DNA from: Oscheius tipulae
Lineage: Eukaryota > Nematoda > Chromadorea > Rhabditida > Rhabditidae
Length of the DNA stretch: 64,000 nucleotides
Assembly (NCBI GenBank): GCA_037178975.1
Contig: JASJZH010000001.1
Coordinates: forward strand, 1,054,001-1,118,000
Direction: 5' to 3'
Both the position numbers and the translations under genes were made by a program. The notes below the pieces were generated by a model that saw nothing but the letters and a program-made list of their open reading frames with translations, had not been told where the DNA came from and ran no database searches. This document shows, piece by piece, positions 19,841 to 30,900 of this stretch. Each line of letters starts with the position of its first letter. Position 1 is the first letter of the stretch.

Positions 19841-21637
19841 AGTCTAGTTTTGGTTAATGAATGTGCTTCTGTCTTTGTCTCTTCCCGAACTACCAATACC
19901 CTCAATCTCGACTGCACTTTACTTATCCGGCTCCCCCCGTATCCTAATTACCCCAACTGTTCCTGACTCTCGTCACTGTCTGAGAAACTGGAAGGCCAAC
20001 CGGTATCTGTCTACGGATAGCCTCTGCAGCTGACCAACCGGTCTCAAGTGCATCGTACCGTACTGGCCGATTGTATGTCAGGCAGCAGGCGGTCAGCCGG
20101 TCCCGGTAATAACCGCCGGCTGCCAATTAGGAGGTCTCTAAGGAGAAGAGAGAGATAGAGAGAGACTGCTCGTTTTCCGCCGCCGGTCAGCGGCTATTGC
20201 TGTCTTTGACTGACCCGCAGCTGCCCACTCGCCCGTGACTTTGACCACTTTTTCTGTCTCTGTTCCTTTCAACTTTTTTCCTATCTACCAGCTCCATTAG
20301 CATGGACTGTTTTTGTCTCTAAATCAACTTCATATAAAGCCAAGCTATGGGAAGAAAGTGATCGTCCCTTGTGTCGATGCAACCTTCTTTTCGGGCCTAA
20401 AATTTTTGACCATTTTGATGTTTTTCAAAGTTATGGCCCGTACCAAAATCTGCAACTTTCCAGAGTATCACAACCTCGAAAGACTATATTTTGGATCTAA
20501 AAAGAGTTATTTCAGTTTTGGTTTGGGTGGCATGCCCGTATCGTTTCTGTCCCTCTGTCCCTCTGTATCTCTGTATCACTGTATCTCTGTTCTTCTGTCT
20601 CTCTGCCCTTCTGTTGACCACTCTCACTCCTTACCTCTCACTCTCACCAACCAGCCGTCATTACTGGGCGCTCGCAATCGTTTTCCTTCAAAATATCCTA
20701 CTTTTATTTATGTCCTGCTACTGTTCCATACAGATCTCTTCACTTGTCCCCTAGGAGTACATCGTCTCACTCTCACCTCTTTCTCCCTCTCGACGGGTAA
20801 TTAATCCCACGTCTCCTCCTCTTCACACATCCGTTTTTCCCGAACTGTGATTCGAGAAATCCGGCCCGTACTCGTACCTGACCATAATTGGCGGGGTGTG
20901 CTGGTTCGCACTCATACACTCGATTGACTCTCAGCCTCTTGTAACATTGAGAAACTTAGGTTATTGCAACCGAGATTTCGGATTCACTGTTATTCTGACC
21001 AAGCTAATCGGGTGTCATTGGGTGTCCAGCTCGTTTTCAGTATCTCTGCCTTTATATCTCTGTCCCTCTGCTCTCTGACTCTCAGTCTGAAGAAAGTTTC
21101 GTTTCTAGTGTTAGAGATCATCTAGAATCACGGATTGATAAGAGTTTTGAAAGATCAGGGTGTGACAGAAAACAGCTAGTTCTTTTTCTTACCGTACAGT
21201 GCTATCAACCTTCCCGTGAACCGAGTGACAGTCTCTTCGGTCTGTCTTCTTCATTGATCCCCGACAAGACCGAGCTTCCTACAGTTTTTCTGCTGTCCCT
21301 GTTACCTAGCTATTGTCAATTCGGCAGTTTGTTTCAACCCGTGTCATTTGACACCTCATTTGATCCATGTCTTTCTGTCATTTTCTTGCCCCTGCTGTCC
21401 GCTTTGTACCTTCTACTCTATCTTTTCACCGATCCCAAAATCTTTTCGGAACCTCCAAGTCGAATTACCCGGCCAGGAGTTTTTGTACTGACTCTGTTCC
21501 CCTAACACAGAAACAGACTTTTCCTTCTTGTTGTCTCATCTTCTTTCTTCCTCCTTCTGACCTCCACAACAGATCGCCTATTTCAGACTTTCACCATCCC
21601 AAAGCCATCTATCTTGGAGTGTTCCCAGCTACATGTC
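19841..21637. repeat. Intergenic with CTGTCTCT-type repeat and one dispersed palindromic repeat
   Basis: Repeat tract at about 20545-20640; a copy of the dispersed acaaagtt...aactttgcag-type repeat at about 20388-20510. Frames here are repeat by-products. No gene seen. Confidence 0.4.
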
Positions 21638-24511
21638 ATGTTCCGCCTCATTGGCGCACTTACCGTATGGTTTTTCCCTTACCCCTGTACTCTCAAGATT
21701 CTAGTTTTTACTGGCAGCGCAAGCCGTCAGCATCGACAATGACATCATCGGCGAGCCGGACATTGAATGTCTCGAGGAGGAGATCAGAGTCTACGTCAAG
21801 ACACGGAAAGTTTTCGCGGGTACGGAACAGTCCTTTAAGCTGAACTTTTAAAAATTTAGGTCGAATATACGCCAAGGGTAAAGCAGAAAATGAGGAATGC
21901 TTCAAGGACGACTTCGCCAAGGAACGAACCACCAAGCCACGTTTTGATCTGAAGTTCGGAGCCTGTGGGATGCGGTCCCTTCGGTCAGTCGACCCGCGGG
22001 GCATGTACTATGGGATAACGGTAGTCGTCAGCTTTCATCCTGTGAGTACAGGGATAATGAGAGTGACAGGGACAGTTCAGCTCTTCATCACCAAAGTCGA
22101 CCAGGCATTCCATGTCAAGTGCTTCTTCGAGGAGGCCAGTAAGGGTCTGACTGCGGAGTTGGGTGTCAGTATGATCCCGACAACTGAGGTTGAAGCAAGG
22201 CATGGCATTCCTGGATGCAGTTACTCGATTCATCGATCTTCGATCGCTGACTTGGATTTAGGTGGGAAACAGAGACAGAGAGACTGAGAACCTTTACAGG
22301 AAAGCCAGCCGGTCCTGCCATTCAATTCGCCAGGGTAGGAGACCGTGTTCTACATCAGTGGCACTGCAATGACAGTGAATAGTTTCCTGACTGTCGTCAC
22401 TCCATGTCTTTCAGAAATGTTCGGGATCCTGGTCAATAACTGCTATGTGACTGACGGTTTCGGCAAGAAGCATGATGTCATCGACCCCAAAGGCTGTCCA
22501 GTGGATCCGATTCTGATTACAGGCATCCGTTACTCATCCGATCTACAGAGAGCCTACGCTGAGAGTTCGGTGAGTAACAATGTCAGTGACAATGACAGTG
22601 ATTTTCTCAGGTCTTCAAATTTGCCGATAAACCCGGGGTCTGGTTCTTCTGCCAAATCCAAATGTGCATGAAGGGATCACACGGTCGTTGTGGAGGAATG
22701 ACACCCCCATCTTGTGCTGCTGGAGGAGGAGGTGGAGGAGGGTTTGAGAGCAATGAACTCGGCGGAGGAGGCTCCGAAATCGGCAACGAGGGTGGCGGAG
22801 ACGGTGACTATGACTTCTCAACCGCTGCAGTTCCTCAACCAGTGGAGAAGAAGACCAAGACTACACCGTCCAATGAGTATAGTGACTACCAGGTGGGTCG
22901 TCTGTCTCTCTGTTTGTCTTTCTGTATCTCTCTCTCTCTCTCTCGGTCTCTAGGTCTCTCAGTCTCTCTGTTTCTCTGTCTCTCTGCCTCCATGCCTCTC
23001 TGTCCATTATTTTTTTTTCAGGACAACCAGGAGACCAAATTTCACAGCCCCGACTCTCCCTCCTACAACAGAGCCACTCCAGCCGTCGATTACGAGATGA
23101 GCACAGAGCCTGTCACTGTCTTCGGACCTGGTTTCAATGTAGACACGACAAACTTTGCTGTCACACAGTCAGCGGAAAGAGTCTCACAGTCCTTCGAGAC
23201 AGAGGACGATCTGAAGACGACGACTCAGGCCGGAAAGGGAGAGAGAAGCAGTGCCGGAGGCAAGAGTAAGTTCAGAATGGAGACAGACGGATATACAGTC
23301 AGATAGACAGAATCCAGCCCTCCCTAGTACAAAACAATTTCGTAATCTCGACCATCAGTTAGTGACTCATTCCGGACCTTCTTCTCTCGAAACTGACCAC
23401 ACCCGGTAAGGTAATGTCCGGCAGCAAATTAGGGAGGAAGATCCAGTCTGTCTCTGTCCACAAAACTTTCGCAACCGAGCCGGTTAGCTGCGATTTTTGT
23501 CAGCAATTAGCCTCTGCCCCTCTCTCTGACTACTCAAATTGGCTTCCCTTACGCGAAAGGGGGTCAGAGAGAGAGGGAGCGGAGGATTTCTCCCAAAGGG
23601 AAAGGGACTGTCACTATCACTGTCTTTTCCAGATGACTACAACGACTACGACGAGGTGACCATCCCTCCGAACCTGACAGATCTCCTTGCCCAGCTACCG
23701 GACGACTTGAGTGCTGACAGTCTTCAGAGGATGTTCAGGGACCAAGTTCTGTCTAGCAAGGACAGAAAAAGTCTCTTGGAGAGCTTTGAATTCCTGAAGA
23801 ACGAGATGAAGGTAGGGAAGAGATTCTTCACTAAAGGATCTGATGTTCAGAAGAGAAAGAAGGGAGGAGGGCAGAGAATAATGAGAGAACTGAGACCAGG
23901 AGACTTGAGGACCGGGGACAAGATCAACCAGATACAGGTGGGTAGAGAGGAAATGCAAAAAAAATGGAAAATGAAAAGAATAAAAAGAGCTGACGAGAGT
24001 GGGATTCGAACCCACGCCCCCGAAGGGACTGGTGCCTTAAACCAGCGCCTTGGACCGCTCGGCCATCTCGCCACGAGAGTGGCAGAAAATGTGGTTGAAG
24101 TTATCATTGCTGACATAAAGAGCCAGAATTCGAAGGAAAAAAGTGAGAAACGGAGACAGACATTTTTTCAGGTCGAATGGGCTTCCAAGAGACGACGAGA
24201 CGTCCCACCAATCATCTCTCCAGACGACCCACCAATGATCGCCGGTCAGCTGATGATCTTCGATCTGGATGAGGAGCCTCACTCTCTCCCTGGAGAGGAC
24301 CAGAAGAAGGACAAGCAGGCCCAGTGTGCAATCAGTAGAGGCGGTTTGATGGCCGTTGCTGGCGGACTCGGTTCCATCTGTGCGGCACTGTTCTGTGTAG
24401 CTTTGGCTTTCTATCTAAGGCTTACCAGAGAAAAAGGTAGTACTTCCAAATATTGGAATACGAGGGGTTTCAGTGCGACTATCCTCCTCTCAAATTAAGT
24501 TCGCCTATTGA
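21638..24511 (+). CDS. ZP-domain transmembrane cuticlin-like protein
   Basis: Twelve exons: 21638-21664, 21705-21819, 21860-22041, 22081-22261, 22300-22374, 22415-22569, 22611-22892, 23022-23265, 23633-23811, 23851-23937, 24172-24436 and 24474-24511, all in phase, 609 aa. Signal peptide MFRLIGALTFLLAAQA, then a ZP domain: RVYVKTRKVFAGRIYAKG, ECFKDDF, FDLKFGACGM, YYGITVVVSFHP, AFHVKCFFEE, MFGILVNNCYVTDGFG, PGVWFFCQIQMCMKG. A Gly- and Ser/Thr-rich region follows, then a furin-like SKRRRD near residue 516, a TM segment (MAVAGGLGSICAALFCVALA) near 565-590 and a short tail. This is the architecture of nematode CUTL proteins: ZP ectodomain released by furin and polymerised in apical matrix or cuticle. 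The exact cutl paralogue is not assignable. Confidence 0.88.
23991..24072 (-). tRNA. tRNA-Leu (AAG)
   Basis: The minus strand folds as a class II tRNA: acceptor GGCGAGA/TCTCGTC with one G-T pair, D-arm region GGCCGAGCGG, anticodon stem CTGGT/ACCAG with loop TTAAGGC (anticodon AAG), a variable arm CCCTTCGGGG, T-loop GGTTCGAATCC and discriminator A. It lies antisense inside an intron (23938-24171) of the ZP gene. A degenerate relative is at 42174-42254. Confidence 0.93.
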
Positions 24512-24651
24512 GCCACAACCGTCCTCAACCAGTCGATCTCAGCCATAACATTATGTCTTTCCTCTGTGTTTCTTCAATAAACTATTTGTTATTTGACAGA
24601 AAGACGGACATAGAGATAGAGACAGGGCTTTTCTAACATTGTAACCTGAAG

Positions 24652-24990
24652 TCACCCTGTTACGACAGCAGCTCTCGACTTCTTCTTTTGTCGCCTATGG
24701 ACTGGTAGGGTAGAAGTACTGTTGATCGAGCCATTCAAGTACAGATCGCTGCCCACAATGCTCACGGCGCTGATCGTATCGAAGAATTCGGTTCCCGTCG
24801 TCGTCGAGCTGCAGAGTCCAATGAGGAGAAGCAGCAGACTTGGCATCCGCCTAAAGTAGGAGCTACGGATGGAAGCGAATTGAGAATATAACCTTGTTCT
24901 GGTTACAGTACAACCCCGACATGCCGAAGTCTGTCACTCTGACTCTGTCAAACCCTCATTTGGATGTGTTTCCATGTAGTATAAAGCTCA
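24652..24990 (-). CDS. Small secreted protein, family S copy B (inverted relative of 19480-19840)
   Basis: The ORF 24846-24652 reads MPSLLLLLIGLCSSTTTG then EFFDTISAVSIVGSDLYLN and ends in a basic tail (HRRQKKKSRAAVVTG). It is a close inverted duplicate of copy A across 4.8 kb containing the ZP gene. Copy B lacks about 43 bp of copy A between promoter block and leader, so only the second Met is present. The tail differs because the frames part at the same HR codon. The polyadenylation region of the ZP gene lies immediately beyond. Confidence 0.5.
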
Positions 24991-25395
24991 AGGGATTTTT
25001 GAGAGAGCAAACAATCAACACTCTACTCCCCGAAACTGGTTTTAATTAGTCTAATTTTAAAAACTTTGCAAAATAAACAACCAGAAAGAACCTTGAAGGA
25101 ACCTCATCGAAGGTGCCGAGACGATACGGGTGAGACTTCCTGCGACACCCAAAAGATGAAAGTCGAGAAGGAAAAAAGAGAACCTATACAAACGAAATTA
25201 TTTATGTTTCCCAGACTGAGACAGAGATAGCCACAACCCATGCTACCGTAATCCCATATTGGACAATCTGAGCGCCCTCCTCTTATGCTTATCCGGGCAC
25301 TCGGCAAAGCTCCGAATTTGATTAAGAGTAATAATTTGAGGCCCTGGCAAACAGCACGAGTCTCTCTCTCCTCTCTCCCTGTCTCAATCCGTAAA

Positions 25396-27699
25396 ATGTT
25401 TTGTGCCAAGAAAGATACAGATGAGGAGGATCTTCGTGGTGAAGATGAACAGGAAGGTAGCTGTTTTCGTCCTAATCAGTTCCAGGTGAGAGTCAAGAGA
25501 GATCATGGACCTTTTCAGTGTGACTTCCGAGGCGGTCCACCCTTCATGAACTATGATTCTGGGTACCAAAACCAACAATGTGGCCCGTCATTCTACAGAG
25601 ACTTTCAACAGATGCCATTCCCTCAAGAGGGACCGAGTCCGGATGATATAGATGGTACGTCGCTCTGTCTCTGTTTATCTCGCTGTCTCTCTCTCTCTCT
25701 CTCTGTTTCTGTCTCTCTGCCTCTCTATCTTCTTCTGTCTTTCTGTCTCTTTGAATCTCTGTCTCTCTGTCATATTACCCTTTCAGGCATACGAAAGGTC
25801 GACATGCCTCTCCTCCTCTTTGGAGAGTCTTCAGCCTTCTGTAATGTCGATCCACGGGAAGTCTACTGTACAGTCCCTGGCCGGACCTCTCTCCTAAGCA
25901 GCACAACCAAGTATCGGGTTACGGTAGGTGAGATCCAACGTCGGATCTCTGCTCCCGAATGCCTCAACGCGTCACTGCTAGGCGGAATCCTGAGAAAGTA
26001 GGTCCCAAAACAAAAACAGGCCCATTGAAAACTTTCAGAGCAAAGAGTAAGGATGGCGGCAAGACATTGAGAGATTCCTTGAAGAGAATCGGACTGGCCT
26101 TGCCTGCTGGTAGACGGAAGCAGGCCAATGTGACTGCCTGGACAGCCTTGGTTGAAGAGGAAGCGGTGAGTTCACAAAGTAACACAGTGACAGTGACAAA
26201 ACTTCCAGGTCCACATGGCCAAAGACTTTGCCCTCGTCTGCGAGAAGGAGTTCCACGCCCGAGAGATCGGTGTCTACCTGACCAAGGCCAACCTGGTCAT
26301 TGATAGAGACCCTGTCAAGAGAAGAGTCATTCTAGAGCATTCTAAGTGAGTCAATCGACCGTCTCTCTCCAAATGAATGTTCAGAAAAGTTCTGACAGAA
26401 CTCTGTGATGTCATTGGAGCGGACAGAACGCCTCTGACTCCGTTCATCGGAGCCCCCAGGGCCACTCCTCTCCTGGATCCGTCCCTTCAGCAACATTTGA
26501 GCCATTTCACACTAGTAAGCAGTCTGTTATTATGGAAAAGCAGTGTGTCAATATGGCTCCAGCCTCAATTAATTCGTTCAACCTCAATTAGAAGGGCTCT
26601 GTGAGAGAGAAGTAGCGCACTAATCCAGCAGCCTGGATGAATATAATTGTGTGGGACGTCTTGAGCTTGGAAAGGGAGGTTAGGGACAGCTGTTTGGGTA
26701 GAGAGACCGATGATGGCGATGAAAAGTATGCTCAAGTGAGCGCATTGATTGACTAGCACTTGTGATCTTCAACGAACGCCTCCGTTGTGGTCTAGTGGTT
26801 AGGATTTACGGCTCTCACCCGTAAGGCCCGGGTTCGATTCCCGGCAACGGAAGACCTTTTTTTTGTTTTTCCCATTCGACTTCCCCCAAATTCACTGCAG
26901 CTTGTCATCTTTTGCTACTTTGAAGGGTCATTGCGGTTTTAGAGAGGGTATTATTGATTATCTTGGTCAGAAGCATGAGAGAAGGAATTCAATTTCACTG
27001 AACCTTGTTCCTTAGTGGAACAATACTCGCTCTGGATTGTCTGTCGACCTGTCTACTTCTCTCATTTGTCATGTCCATCTCCTGTCCTGACTTCAAATTG
27101 TGAGCTTGTCCACTTACTACCGACGACCACGAGGACGCCCTGGTTCTTATTGGCTGCCGAGTAGTGGAAGCCAAACACCTGTACCGACGGTGTCCGATGA
27201 GTCCGTTCAGCGAAGGTGTGACCTTGGAGGCTGTCGAGTCAAGCACATGACATTGAGCACAGCGCTGCTTGAAGAGCTTTTTGCCCTTTTCATAGTCGCG
27301 TCCGGGATGTTGCTACCGCTGCCGCTGCTACTCTTGCCAGACTCTTTCTTCTTGCCGTCAGCCATCAGAGAACACTTGCGAGCTACTGACTACTGTTCCG
27401 AACTTGCTTGCTACGTTAACTATTTGGGGAGTTTCAAACAAGAAAGTTTGTTGTTTTCTTTTGAAAAAGTACAGCAATTAGAAGAAAGCCACAGGGAAAA
27501 TCCCAGAGACAAAGGGTCTGTCACTGGAGAGTCAGAGGGGTCTGATAAAACCTTCATCTTTCAGATGACCCACGGATTCGGTGGAGTTGCTATGCTAGCT
27601 GTGCTCCAGTCAGTTCGTGCAGTGGTCGAGGAGAGCCTCAAGTACCTGGATCGAACTTGTGCTCCTCACGTCTACATGCCACAGTACAATCAACGTTGA
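25396..27699 (+). CDS. aptf: AP-2 family transcription factor
   Basis: Exons 25396-25654, 25787-25997, 26039-26165, 26209-26345, 26385-26514 and 27565-27699, all in phase, 332 aa. The C-terminal half is unmistakably AP-2: [61 protein letters not shown] and, in the last exon, [15 protein letters not shown]. This is the basic DNA-binding region plus helix-span-helix dimerisation domain binding GC-rich palindromes. The N-terminus is acidic then Gln/Pro-rich and short for an activation domain. The last intron (1,050 nt) carries a tRNA-Glu in the same orientation. The intron at 25655-25786 is CTGTCTCT repeat. Which aptf paralogue is unclear. (The long aligned segments are quoted in parts.). Confidence 0.93.
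26781..26852 (+). tRNA. tRNA-Glu (CTC)
   Basis: 72 nt: acceptor TCCGTTG/CAACGGA, D-arm TGGTCTAGTGGTTAGGA, anticodon loop CTCTCAC (anticodon CTC), T-arm CCCGGGTTCGATTCCCGG, discriminator A, followed by a T-run terminator. It lies inside the last intron of the AP-2 gene, same strand. The same gene occurs intact on the minus strand at 40787-40858. Confidence 0.95.
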
Positions 27700-27933
27700 C
27701 CTATAGTGTTCTGACAATAATGTATTTACTTATCGGAGAGACAGAGACACAGATCAGAAAATAGACTTTTTTATTCAATATAGAACTGTCTGTACACGAA
27801 TAGTTTAAAAATCAAGAAGGGAAAGACTTGAGTCTGTGCGTCGGCCGACACCCGTGCTCTGTCGTCGGCTAGCTGCCAGAATTTCAATATGGATGATGAT
27901 TTTTCGGGGGGAATTATGCGTAGTATTATGGCT

Positions 27934-30900
27934 TTAGAAGGGGGTGCTGTACTCGGCGATAGTCTCGAAGAATTTGCGTCGTTCGGAGACGGGAATGGCT
28001 AGAGAGCGACGCATCTCCTCGGAGAGCTCGGGCTCTGAAGGCAGCTGTACTGGATTGCTGTGAAAGCGGACATCTGGAAAAATATATTTTGAATGGGGCA
28101 GAGACAGAGATTTACCCGTCCGACGATTGCGCTGCTGACGTCTAAACCTGACTACTGAAGCGGGCTTCTCTGATGAGAGATCCTCCTGCTCTTCCTTGTC
28201 TGAAAAGGGAAATTTTAGAGGCAACCTAGAAATCTCAAAAACAGTAGTCTTCCCCAATGGGCATGCTCGAGAATTGATGAGAACCGATGGAACGGAAAAA
28301 GTGGTCGCCGGTGCTTTTTCGATAGAACAAAATCAGTGCTTTGAACTCAAACATACAATTTACGTTTAGCCCATAGGGTTCAAAACTATTTTCAATGTCA
28401 AGCATTTGAACCTCTGACAATTAGATTGAAAGTCTACTGCTCTAGCCACTACCAAACGATAAGATTTTCGCCAGCTGCGGAATGTCACCTGAGCTCGTCT
28501 GCTCAACTTGAACGATTTGTTGAACAGTTATAGACAGAAGAAAGGTCATTTTAGTTTATCAAATACCCAAAGTGTTACTCAAAAGTTAAATTGGTAGTTC
28601 CATTCCATACATTCCCACCAAGACCAAGAGCATTCCATTCAGAGAAAAACCACTATACACGCTAATACTGTAAGGTTTGGTTCGCACACCATGCCTAAAT
28701 AGTTTTCTCGAAAACTCTGTCTCATATTCGTCCACAACACAAAAGCTTGGTAACTAAGCTAAGGGTAGAAAATGGGTACACATGCTTCTTATAGAACTCA
28801 CTTGGATGAGGATCTTTTCCTGGCTATAATCAGTTGATAAAACCAGTGTCTCTTTGTGTCTGTGTCTTTTGTGTCTCTGTGTCTCTGTCTTTCTTTCTCT
28901 CTCCTCTCTGAACTTACCAGAAAGATCAGCCAGGCGTCGTTCCAACGTCGTGATTCTCTTCCTGTGCTCATCCAGCTGCTTCTCCCTCGAGTCGACCTGC
29001 TGCTGTAATTCGGCCTTGGCCGAATGGTCAGCGGCACTCAAGAGCTCGTCCAGCTGAGCATTCTCGACACATTTGCTACTGTACAAGGCCGAAAGCGACG
29101 TGATCTCTTCCCTCATCTGTTCCAGCATCTTCGACTGTCTGTTCGTCTCGTGCCTGTCCTTCTCCTCGCCTTTGGACTTCTCCAAAACCGATCGAAGCTC
29201 CTCTTCATGGACGCGTCTGACAGCCTCGAGAGCCAGTCTCGTGGCCTGTTTCTCGTCATCCAGCTCCTTTTCGTGCTCCCTTTTGAGTCCATCCAGCTGA
29301 TCCTCGAAGTCTTTCCTCTGATCGTCGAGCATTTCCTCGAACGACGACTTGACTGATGTCAGGGCTGTCTCGTTTCGTGACTGAAAAACGGTGGTTTTTG
29401 GAGAGAAATTAGGGTCAAGAGACTGTTTTGGAGTGTTCAATTGAGTCAGTTTGCAGCGTAACAATCTCTGTCAAGAATTAGGAACCGACATACTAGAGAG
29501 CCCGCGCAATTTCCCATGGATGTCACGCCCAATCTTCGGGAAAACTCGCTTTGCAGCTGGAATACGACATTTCACTGCTTTTTGATGCACCGTAAAGTTG
29601 TAGAGCAGGTTAAAATCTACAGCTTTGCAGGACATTGCAACCTTGAAAACCGCCTTCTTTGACCCAAAAAGAGTTACTTGGTTTTCTGGCTTGGGGTTGC
29701 GCGACCGTGAAGCAGCCGTACCATCTCGTATTGGTCAGATTAGGGCCATTTTTTCTGTCGATGCTTTGAGAACACTTCATGACCATTGGACAGGGCAGTT
29801 TCATTATTGGAAACCTTAAAAGGGACGCGCCGCTTTTTTCTTCCCCAGAAAAAGAAGCCATTCTGAAGATTCAAAATTTTTCATAGCATGTATGGTCCCA
29901 TTTCAAAGCTCTCGAGCTGAAAAAGAAGTTTAAATAACTTTTCATCACAGAGCCATCCATCAGACGGATTCAGCATTTCCATGCCGCGCGCCTAAAAAAT
30001 TCCAGAAAGACGCACCCAGTCATGAGCGTGCGAAAAACTGCAGCATCTTCCGTTAGCTTAGGTTGATTTCCCACCGATACTCAAGATTAACTTACAGTCA
30101 TATGGACCAGTTCCTCCTGCAATTTCCGTCTTCTGGTCTCCTCCACTTCGATTTTCTCCTTCAGAACTTTGACCTGGTGCTCGAACTGGTGTCTCTGGGC
30201 CTCGAGCTCGCTCTGATGCGCATTCTAGAACCACGTGGACGACCGACAAGACTTTCAAACCTTGATAGCCAGAATCTCTGCCTCCCATTCACTCTCCTGC
30301 TTGACATCTTCCTCATCGTCCGAGTAATTTTCGGCCTCGGCAGCAGTCATTGTCCACGAGTCGCATTGCTGGATCTCGGCATGGGAAACCTGGTCGAAGA
30401 GGACAGTGACCTCCTCCAAAATGATCTGGAGACCTTCGGCATCGTCCTGATTGACGGAGTCTAGTCTCTGGTTCAGATCCTCGACTTCGGCATGAAGATC
30501 GCCGGGGAGACAAGAGAGTCGGAGGGAGGAAATCCGTCTCAGGGCGGCCAGCTGGGCTCGGAGGAGCTGTGGAACACGATTTAGGAGAGCTGAGAGAAGG
30601 GACTGCTCGGCTAGATTGCTTCGGAGCTCTTCCATCTCTTCCTGCTGACGACGGACTTCTCTTTCGGCTGAGGCAAGGTTCTTGCGGAGCTGGGTCAGGG
30701 TGGAGGGCTGGAAAAAAGATATGAGACAGATAGACTAAGACAGAGCCAGAGACAGAGATAGAGTGACTTACCTCAGTAGACAAGTACCGAAGCCTCTCGT
30801 TCTCTGTCTTACTGACGTCCAGACGAGAGTTGGTCTCCTGTAGTTGTTCTCTAAGGGTTTGAACCTGAATACTTGACATTACAACAGAATAGAAGATATA

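Noticed and set aside
20313..20804. 163-aa plus-strand ORF
   Set aside because: Composed of the dispersed repeat followed by CTGTCTCT tract; no leader or domain.
24160..24290. Separate plus-strand gene around the RRRD sequence
   Set aside because: Exon phases link it to the ZP protein on both sides; the furin-like site and TM segment complete that architecture.
28798..29037. Minus ORF overlapping the coiled-coil exon in another frame
   Set aside because: Shadow of the outspread-like exon 28918-29380, whose phase fits both neighbours.
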